Assembly: GCA_029721435.1 (NCBI GenBank)
Contig: CM056576.1
Location: 116,239,166 to 116,303,165 of the forward strand
Reading direction: 5' to 3'
DNA from: Gymnothorax reevesii
Taxonomy: Eukaryota > Chordata > Actinopteri > Anguilliformes > Muraenidae
DNA length: 64,000 bases
Shown: piece by piece, positions 56,128 to 64,000 of the stretch
Layout of the letters: every line of letters starts with the position of its first letter
Position numbering within the stretch: position 1 is the stretch's first letter
The notes under the pieces: generated by a model
What the model saw: only the letters and a program-made list of their open reading frames with translations
The model's database searches: none
Told to the model about the DNA's origin: nothing
Program-made: the position numbers and the translations under genes

Positions 56128-57879
56128 CTGGAAAAGGAACACGCAGAGGAAAGGGGTGATTACTTTACATTCACTTGGCAGAGGCGTTTATCCAAAGCGG
56201 CATACAGTAAGTTCAAATGGAAGGCCAATAAAAAGGCTACTCATCAATCAGACAACGTACGATTCATATAAAGCATCAGTCAACTCTGTAACGAACTGTA
56301 ATTTGCAAAATAGACAGTAGGCAGAGGGGTAAGCATGAAAAGAGACAGGCTACTGCCATTATCACACTTGCGCACACATTAATATTAAAAAAAAAAAAAA
56401 AAAAAAAGCACATACAGAAAATTGCGCGTGCGCACGGGCACACACATACACTGCATGCGCACACAGGTAATACAGCAAGGGTCCAAAGCCCATATAAACC
56501 TGTTGAAAGGACAGCTGACAGTTCTACTCCAAGATTTTTAATCTTGCTTTAACTTACTGTATAAACATAGCAAGAGATCATGAGCGTTTAATCGTACAAT
56601 GTAACAGCGTATTGTTAAGGCTCTAGTCTGGAGAGATTTGAGCAGTTGTCACCCTCTGCTTCTCCCAGGTTTTTGGCATAACTGAGGGGAACTGAGGGGC
56701 TCTGATGAGCGAGGGCTTGTGCAAACACAGAGAACACGCCGGAACAAGCACAGTGAGCACTAGGGGAAACATTTTGTGCACTCTAAACACAGAAACAATG
56801 TCACCGTCTTTCAACGCGGAGATGGGGAGGGTGTCAAGGAAGGCTGTGGAAAAAAAAAAAAAAAAATGGTTGTGTCTGAACCCATGAAATGTAAGAAGAG
56901 GCTGTGTGTGTCTGTGTGAGTGTGTGAGTGAGAGAGAGAGAGAGAGTGAGAGAGCGTGTGAGTGAGTGTGTGTGTGTACGCATGTGTGTGAGCATACATA
57001 TGCTTGAGTGAATGCGCAGGTACACAAGTTTGTTGGGATTTGTGTACAGGGAATTTGCAAGGTGACCACAATGCATGAAGCAGGAAGTGACGTCACGAAG
57101 GGAATTCACCAAATTTTCTCTACTTGCAGCAAAAGTAGTCTATTCTGAGATAGTCACCATAGTAATGGGTCCAAACAAACAAATGGCAAGCTGTCGGGGC
57201 CAAGGTCCGTTCAACCGGCAAACCAATAAATTATCTTAGCGGAACACATTTTAAGGTTCTTGAAGAGCAAAATCGATATGCAATGCGGACAGAGCACAAT
57301 CGGAACATGCATAATATAGGGTGTAATTCTGACCAATTAATACAGAATAGGGACCGAGAAAATGAACTTGCTTAAGAGCAGGCAAATCTGAGACCATCAT
57401 ATACTGCATCACTCGCTGCCCGATTCTTAGAAAAACTGGCTCTGAAACATTCAAATATAGAAAGGCTCACCAGCCTATGGACATTTTTTTTTACTGCTTC
57501 AGAGAGTAAACATGATTTAGTTTGATAAACGTTTGATACAGAGAAACATTCAAGGATAGGAAGCGGACATAATTTAAAGAGAGCATTATGATTCATAACC
57601 CCCACCCCCATGTCATTTTCCATTTGCCTCCCCTCATCCTTTCAGCAGTTTTAGAAATGAGCAGGTGTGCAAGTACGGCAGTTCATGCCAAAATATCAGT
57701 TCTATCAGTTCTATCATTTACCTGCTTCCAGGAGACTCATTTCTATGATTTAATGAAAAAAATCACTGCCATAAGGGGGGACTTTCCCTATGACCACAAA
57801 TAGCCCTACAGCAGACAAATGGCAGTAAACAGCTGTCATAAATGCAACTGAACAAATGAAATCTACAGCATTGTTGAAA

Positions 57880-58640
57880 TGCCCCCGTCGCACCCTTAAA
57901 CGATTGGGCCATCAGCATAGTCATGACCCCTACACCAGTAAAAATTGCATCAACTACACTGCTATGATGTCACCTATACCCTTCAAAATCAGACCAACTG
58001 TACAGCTAAAATGACCCCTAAATTAGTGTTCATTACATCAAAAGCTCTGCAACAATGTCACCTATACCGTCACAAATTAGGCCAATAGTACTGCCAACAT
58101 GACCCATTCCCCCATATAAATTAGACCAACAGCACTGCTGAAATATCACCAATACAACTGCAAATCAGGCCAACATTCACGCCAGCATGTGCCCCCTACT
58201 CCATATAAATTATATCAACTGCACTGCATACAGTGTCATCTGTACCAAGATGACAAACAAGTATTTGCCACTAACGTGTCTCTGTCCCCCGCAACAAGAT
58301 GTGAAATCGTGTCAAAATGAGCAATCTCTCGGTGTGACCTTGAGAGTGACGCGAAGGTCACCAAAATCAACTGGCGCCAGGGTATCACCCTAATACATGT
58401 TGACATGAAATTTGAAGGAAATCCATCAATTCGTTCTTGAGATATCTCGCTAACAAGGATTCGGGACGTATGGACGGACAGACGGACGTAAATGCTATGA
58501 TCAGCGCGGCGGGGGACAAATAGGCCAACAGCACTGCTACCATGACCCGACATCCATATAAATTAAACCAACAGCATTGTAATAATGCCACCTTTACCAC
58601 TACCAATTAAGCTGACATTAATGCTAGCATGTCCCCTACA
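57880..58640. repeat. About 55-bp degenerate tandem array in intron 1
   Basis: CCATATAAATTAGACCAACA, GCACTGCTGAAATATCACC and variants recur about ten times. The array is interrupted by the element at 58284-58517, after which the repeat resumes (AAATAGGCCAACAGCACTGC). Confidence 0.7.
58284..58517. repeat. Short element with GTCCCCCGC inverted ends in intron 1
   Basis: GTCCCCCGC (58284-58292) and its exact complement GCGGGGGAC (58509-58517) bound 234 bp. Inside are GTGACCTTGAGAGTGACGCG, CTTGAGATATCTCGC and GGACGGACAGACGGACG. It sits inside a tandem array that continues on both sides. Confidence 0.55.
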
Positions 58641-59839
58641 CCTATATAAATCAGACGAAAATCAAAAAGCAACTGCCAACTGTCCGCTCTCGCCTAAGCA
58701 AAAGGAATCGCACTCAAGCATGACAATAGATAGTTTGTCATTTGAACATTCCAGGGTCCAGTAGAATGCAAGCCAAATTCATCACCACAAAGAAGAAAAA
58801 AAAAAAATCACCCGAGCGCTACAATAAACCACAAAACGCCCGTTATCCAACCAACCTGCTCAGAAAAAGAAAAATCGGCAAATGCTTTCCTGTGGAATGC
58901 GGAATCGATTGTGGCCCAAGTGTTCACCAGAAAACACGGGTTTTAGGCAATGGCCAACTAGCACAATGATATGCAATTGCTCTGTAAACAGAAACAGCCC
59001 ACCCACCAAAACTCCAACTCACATTGACAATAAGCATTCTCACACAAAACAGAGAAAGGCATAAACTGAGGTCTACCACAATCGTCACCTCCAACCTCAT
59101 CGCCAATCCCCCTGCCCCCCCATTACCTCCCACAGAGCGTCAACGCCAGCTCATTCGAAAGGGCCGGCAGGTGGTGGAGCAGCATCGGCGCTCTAAATAA
59201 AGCGCTGAAGGAGTGACTACGAGAGCCGCAGACGACACACAGGTTATAAAGCAGACCAACAACAAAAGCACAAAGGGCTCCCCAGGTCTGCTGTAGGCAC
59301 AGCTGCGTAAACACACACAGCGCAGGGAGAATGGAGACAGGTAAAGCCCCTCATCAAACCATTCTGCTAGCAGCAGGCTAACAGCTACTTCTGAAAACGT
59401 CCACTTCTGACAGCACTGCCAGAGGCAGGAGGTTAGAGTTATGCCAAGCAGTACAGTAAGGGCACTTCCATACAGCAGTCTGCATGCATTTGGACAGTGA
59501 CACCGTTAGAAGTTGCAATGTGACCGTCAGCAAGTTAAAGGGCTCTACTTCCATATAAAAAAAATTAACTGGTTAGCATCCCCGCCCATCAAAGAAAAAC
59601 CTTCCCATCTCAGTTTAGTCTCATTAGTCTCAACAAAGAGAAAGCGAGAAAAATGCGCAGAATCCCTGCCCATCCAGCAGGCGATTTGTTCGACTTCCAA
59701 TCAGTGCACCACTTTTAGGCAGATTTGATTCTTTATGTTAATACATGAACTTGTGATTTAGACTGTCTACACAATTTGGCTCCAAAACCTTATTACATAT
59801 TTTAACAATTGAAAAACTGAGCACAGCTCACCAATACGC

Positions 59840-60030
59840 CCCAACCCTTGCACACTGAAGAGATTATGGCATATTTTCATATTAACTGGCACTGCACCTC
59901 TGCAGGAAGTATAGAATGCATATCTGAAATGTGAAAACAATCTGATGAGCAGCTTTTGAGAAATCGGTCAGACAAACTGCTGTGGACAGACGGACAGACA
60001 TAACCCTGACCCATAATATAACCCCTACAT
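59840..60030. repeat. Possible degenerate relative of the GACGGA-type elements
   Basis: TTTTGAGAAATCGGTCAGAC and GTGGACAGACGGACAGACAT match the module order of the other short elements. Ends were not found. Confidence 0.35.
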
Positions 60031-63000
60031 ATAAAAAAAGTGAAATCAAATAATAAAATTTGCCCACCCATCCCTGAATATTGAAATGCGAAGGATGCTA
60101 ACCCACTAATTTCATTATATGGCCTAATATATACATTTTGTTTTTAATCCAAAGGGCTGTATAACAGAGGCAAAAGTTAAAAACATTTTTCTCTCTCCGA
60201 ATAATACAGAATGTGCAAAATATAATGCCCAACGCCTTCCAACAAGGCAGCCTTACACACAAGTGAGACCTCAGACATGAGTCCCTATTGTAATCATACA
60301 GTTACAGGCATGTCCCAACTGAGCATAGCTACGGGTCCGCCAGAGGTCATAGGGGAAGGGTTGGGTGTGGGTCACTGGGGTACGGCACACATACCTGTGA
60401 TTAGTGGCGCATTGTGCGCTTGCTTCGCCCGACCGGCCCAGTTAATCATAAACCTGCTTTTAAGAGCGGGAGCATGCGGCATATTTACCATGAGGGACGG
60501 GCCGAAGGTAAAGGCATTTCTATAATCTCTGAAACAGAGAACCCAAACCGAGCTGCGATTATAAAGCTGTGAATACCGGATAGAGCTGGCAGTATCACAC
60601 AGCAGTGGGAAAAAGGGATTGAAAAATGGACTGAATTCCCTATTGTGTGTGTGTTTCAGAGAGAGTTTCCATGAGAGTGAGAAAGAGCAAGACTGTGTGT
60701 GTGCATGTGTTTGTATAGCTAGACTTGAGAGAGCCTACTCTTGAGGAATCACAGATGAAGACATCTGGGGTTGTGAGGACATTTCGGGTGGTCCTCGGAA
60801 AGGATTACAGCTATTTGGTCAAAGTTGGGGAAAGAGTTACAGTCAGGGTTAGTTTAAGGTTAGGTAATGATTTGTTTAATGTTATGGTTTGGGAAAGGCT
60901 GCACAGATTTAATGCAAGTCAACACAATGTCCTCATTAGTACAGCAATACAAACCTGCATGCTTGTGCGTACATGTGCGCGTGAGAGTGAAAGTGTGTGC
61001 GAGTGTGTGAGTGAGAGAGCGAGACAAAGCATGAGCGAGAGACCGAGAGACCGTGTGCCTGCATGAGCATTTTTTGAGACGCTTAGGAATTCCTGTCACT
61101 CCTACAAGAACAACTGCTGCATTTACAGGACAAATATTTTTACAGCACAAACTTTAGTCGGAGGAAACAGCGGCCACCTAAATGGGGCAGAGCAGAGATA
61201 GCTAATCTACTGACGAACGCCACCGTTAATTAAAACGGGAAGTGTCTCTATACTGCCAATAAACATAAACCAGAAATATTTATTCACATTCTTATCAATT
61301 AAGTGACAACAGATTTTAACTGATGAGAATTTTCCCAGAATGGTGACCATTTTTTAAATTTGAAAAATGCAAGAAATCTCTTGAGGAGTGCTACGGCCCC
61401 TTGTCTAGGTTGTGACAAGAGGTTTTCAATGATAATCAGAGGGAGAGCCGTGTGACCCTCAGTATCACGCCACCCTCCTGACCTGGATGTCAGGGCTTGA
61501 AACGATTGAGTAGCATGTTATTGTTCAGTCATGCAGGCGGAAACTGAAGCGAACCGACCGAGATAACGCACGAGAATATCGTCGAGAAAAAAACACCGCA
61601 GCTGAACTGCTTGTCCATGAGACTTCATGGGCTGGCGTTTACAATGTTCAATTTCCAGCCTGTTTTCTGTGTAAAACAGATGTAGCAGAGTGGAAAGGCA
61701 TGCATGACTGGAAAAATAAATGAAACCCAGGGGGATTTCCCACAATGCCCAGAAAAAGCAGAGAGAAAATGCCGGAGTCCTCCCGGAAAACTCCAAGCGC
61801 TACTGTATTCGCGCAGTTTTTTTTTTTTTGAGAAACAGCAAAATAAATCTACTTTTTCTCCAGAAAAGGTCACCTGGAGCAGTTCCACAGTGAGGAGTGG
61901 GGCCCTCAGAATGCGTAGTTCTACAGAACGTTTGCAGGAGTCAGGAGAGAAGCTACACCGTGAACTGTACAGTGTGCAGAAAGGAGTGACTCTTGTCCGC
62001 TAGCATGTTTCCCCAAGAGGGCCACTCTGGGTGGGCCCTTCTTCAACACCTAAACAATGTCCTTCTGGTGAAATATTAATGTGAATATACAGGAAGTAAT
62101 CTAATCTTAAAAAAATCTCTCAAGCAAGAGTGAGAACCACAAACCATATGAAGACGGGCAAAATACGTTCCATCTGGTTCCAATGAACAGGTCCCAAATC
62201 TCTACAGCTTTTCTACCCGAGGACAACAAACATCTGTACATGATCTGCAAATGCAAATACAAGAAGTGACTCTGGACGCGAGCGTCTGCCAAATGTCAGC
62301 AATGGTTTTGACAGCCTGCCGCGGCTGAGCGTTTCATTCCAGGAAGTTTCCCAGTGACTCCCAGCCCCGGGGAGCGGAGCGTCGGTGGAGTCCGAGGGAG
62401 ATTTCCTGCACTGACACCTCTCAGGTTTTGCAGGGGGGGGGACCGGAGACAGGCGGGGTGGTTGGAACGGGTGGGTAAATACAAGAGCACGTGCAGGCCG
62501 GAACACGCCTCGGCTCGTCGGTTCGGAGAATGTTTCGAGACCTCGTTGACCTAAAGGATGAGCTCCACCGCGTGTGGTAAAGAGCGGGGGACGGGGCAGA
62601 AGTCACACTGGGAGACCATCAGGAACACCAGCGACTAATGTCAGTCAGTACCGCTCAGGGCCTAGTGATTTGATACCACACTCCACCAGGCCACAAAATT
62701 AACACCCGCCACCAGACAAACAATAACAATTTTACAGATATTCGTCTCAATCAGGCAGGCAATCCACAAGGTTGCCATGATAAATTGTTGGGTGTGGTAG
62801 CGCGGAAGCTAATGGGGCTGATAAAACTTTAAAATGGCTGGTAAATTTTAGACTTCACGAGGTAGTTCTGAAGAGAGGGTGAAGTTAAGTTCATGCCCTC
62901 CTCTCAGTGCTAATGTTCGAGGACAGCATGCAAAATAAATAGAAATCAATGATGCAACAAGCTCCTCAGACACTCAAGTGGCACTTCCACATACATGCTT

Positions 63001-64000
63001 GCAGTAGTCACATTTGATTTCAAATAAAATCACCAGCTTGATTCACTACAACTTTGATCAACTCTTCCGTGTCCATCAACCATTCAGTTTTTGTTCAAGG
63101 TTTATCAACTACTCCTTGTTTTCTGAAAAAAAATTAAAATACCAAGGCATTCCTGAGATATGCGGATATTGAAAAAGCAATGAAAAACCTGCGTTATCAT
63201 ATGATAAAATGATGACGAATATCCTAGTTAGCATGGAATTGAAAAATGCAAACATCTGGTTATTCAGCTAACTTCTTAGTGGTGCAGGTCACATGGCAAA
63301 CAGGACCAAATAAAATGGCTATTATTGTTTTTATCATTAACTAATCATTTGCTTAAGGGGCACAAAGAGATCCTATCAGACCACCAGATCAGGCTTGGTT
63401 CTCTCTGAGAAATAGGGGTCAGAAAATGAGGACGTTCTGCCATAAGAAACTGGATTTGATGACCACCGTGTGAACATAGCCAAGTGCACAGAGGGTGGAG
63501 GAACCAGGCTACATCTGCGCGACAGAGCGGCTCTCTTCACACCGGGTGCAAAACCTCCGCTCATTTCTGAGCTAAGACCCAAAGGGCCGGCTGTCACAGT
63601 AATATTTACGCCGGTGAGCTCTTGCACACATTCCCACAACTGCGATAAGCTCAGCAAGCTTTCCGAGCGAGCTCACTGGCACATGCAGCAAAAAAAATTC
63701 CAAGTCCCCCCCCCCCAATCACAGAGGACGGAAATGAAAATCCTTTTAACAGTGGCCTCAGATATCTCAATAGTAACCGACAAAATGTCAGAGCACCACA
63801 ACGTGGGTACTTACAAACCGACTGCCCACTATAACATGCAACAAGGCTTCCAAGAGCAATCTACGGTTTCAGAACTAACCACAAACAGCTCCTTATATGG
63901 ATTAACTCTCTGCAGCCAATCTGGTGTGCGTATAGGAGACGTGTGGCAGAACTACTGTGGCAGTGCTAGATTGATTTATACTGAGGGATCAGGGATGAAT

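Larger units (their letters stand above)
10650..64000 (-). other. lamc1: lamc1 gene, laminin subunit gamma-1 (5' end outside window)
   Basis: Laminin gamma-1 is the gamma chain of most laminin heterotrimers. These are secreted and assemble with an alpha and a beta chain through a long coiled coil to form basement membranes. Twenty-seven exons on the minus strand (56127 down to 13014) were placed by reading conserved peptide and checking splice sites. Every codon phase joins correctly, giving 1,468 residues plus a stop. With an exon 1 of roughly 140 codons the protein would be near the 1,609 residues of human LAMC1, and 28 exons matches the human gene. Visible domains in order are the LN remainder, LE modules, L4, more LE modules and the coiled coil. 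Diagnostic peptides are [16 protein letters not shown] at the LN/LE junction, NIDPNAV (nidogen binding) and a C-terminal SLERP with Glu at position -3. No stop or frameshift is seen. Exon 1 and the promoter are not in the window. Gamma-1 rather than gamma-2 or gamma-3 is inferred from these peptides. Confidence 0.97.
56128..64000 (-). other. Part of lamc1 intron 1
   Basis: No exon 1 sequence (signal peptide or start of LN) was found here, so intron 1 continues past the right edge. Contents are an A-run near 56385-56407, GA/TG microsatellites (about 56899-57000 and 60960-61030), a degenerate tandem array (57880-58640), a short element (58284-58517) and a GC-rich patch near 62330-62600. Translated frames here are chance products. 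Confidence 0.75.

Noticed and set aside
56128..64000. Search for lamc1 exon 1 (signal peptide and first LN segment)
   Set aside because: None of the minus-strand frames shows the cysteine-rich LN start, so exon 1 lies outside the window.

Overview
The window is vertebrate genomic DNA, most likely from a ray-finned fish. The evidence is a split gene with GT-AG introns of about 0.1-7 kb, several Tc1-like transposons with IR/DR ends, CA/TG microsatellites, and many intronic minisatellites and dispersed repeats. No prokaryotic gene organisation is present.

One protein-coding gene dominates: laminin gamma-1 (lamc1), on the minus strand. I could place 27 coding exons between 56127 and 13014, which I number exon 2 to exon 28. 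All junction phases agree, and together they give 1,468 codons plus a stop. The missing exon 1 (signal peptide and start of the LN domain) lies beyond the right edge, so intron 1 is more than 7.8 kb long. Read 5' to 3' on the minus strand, the protein runs: rest of the LN domain (exons 2-3), LE modules (4-8), the L4 domain (8-12), LE modules including the nidogen-binding module (12-17), and the coiled coil (17-28). It ends in a Cys and a Glu third from the C-terminus, as in functional gamma-1 chains. A 3' UTR of about 2.4 kb probably ends near 10650.

Left part (1-10650): intergenic, without a convincing gene. It holds a perfect 31-bp palindrome in an ACCAGC-rich repeat, a dispersed repeat (3500-3790), and two decayed Tc1-like transposons 59 bp apart (4139-5631 plus, 5691-7298 minus).

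Introns: intron 18 carries an apparently intact Tc1 transposon (22061-23712; 340-codon transposase, DD34E) and a repeat with clustered nuclear-receptor-like half-sites. Minisatellites lie in introns 17 (36-38 bp unit), 9 (27 bp), 7 (42 bp and about 60 bp), 11 (about 42 bp) and 4 (about 40 bp). Two of them touch splice sites. The intron 17 array consists of copies of the exon 17 3' end with its 5' splice site, making a ladder of potential donors. Intron 2 uses a GC-AG donor. Several short elements with C-run/G-run inverted ends recur in introns 1, 18 and 23.

I found no undescribed multi-gene system. The most unusual structures are the duplicated splice-donor array at exon 17 and the minisatellite abutting the exon 10 acceptor. 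The long open frames inside the minisatellites are artefacts of repeat units divisible by three.
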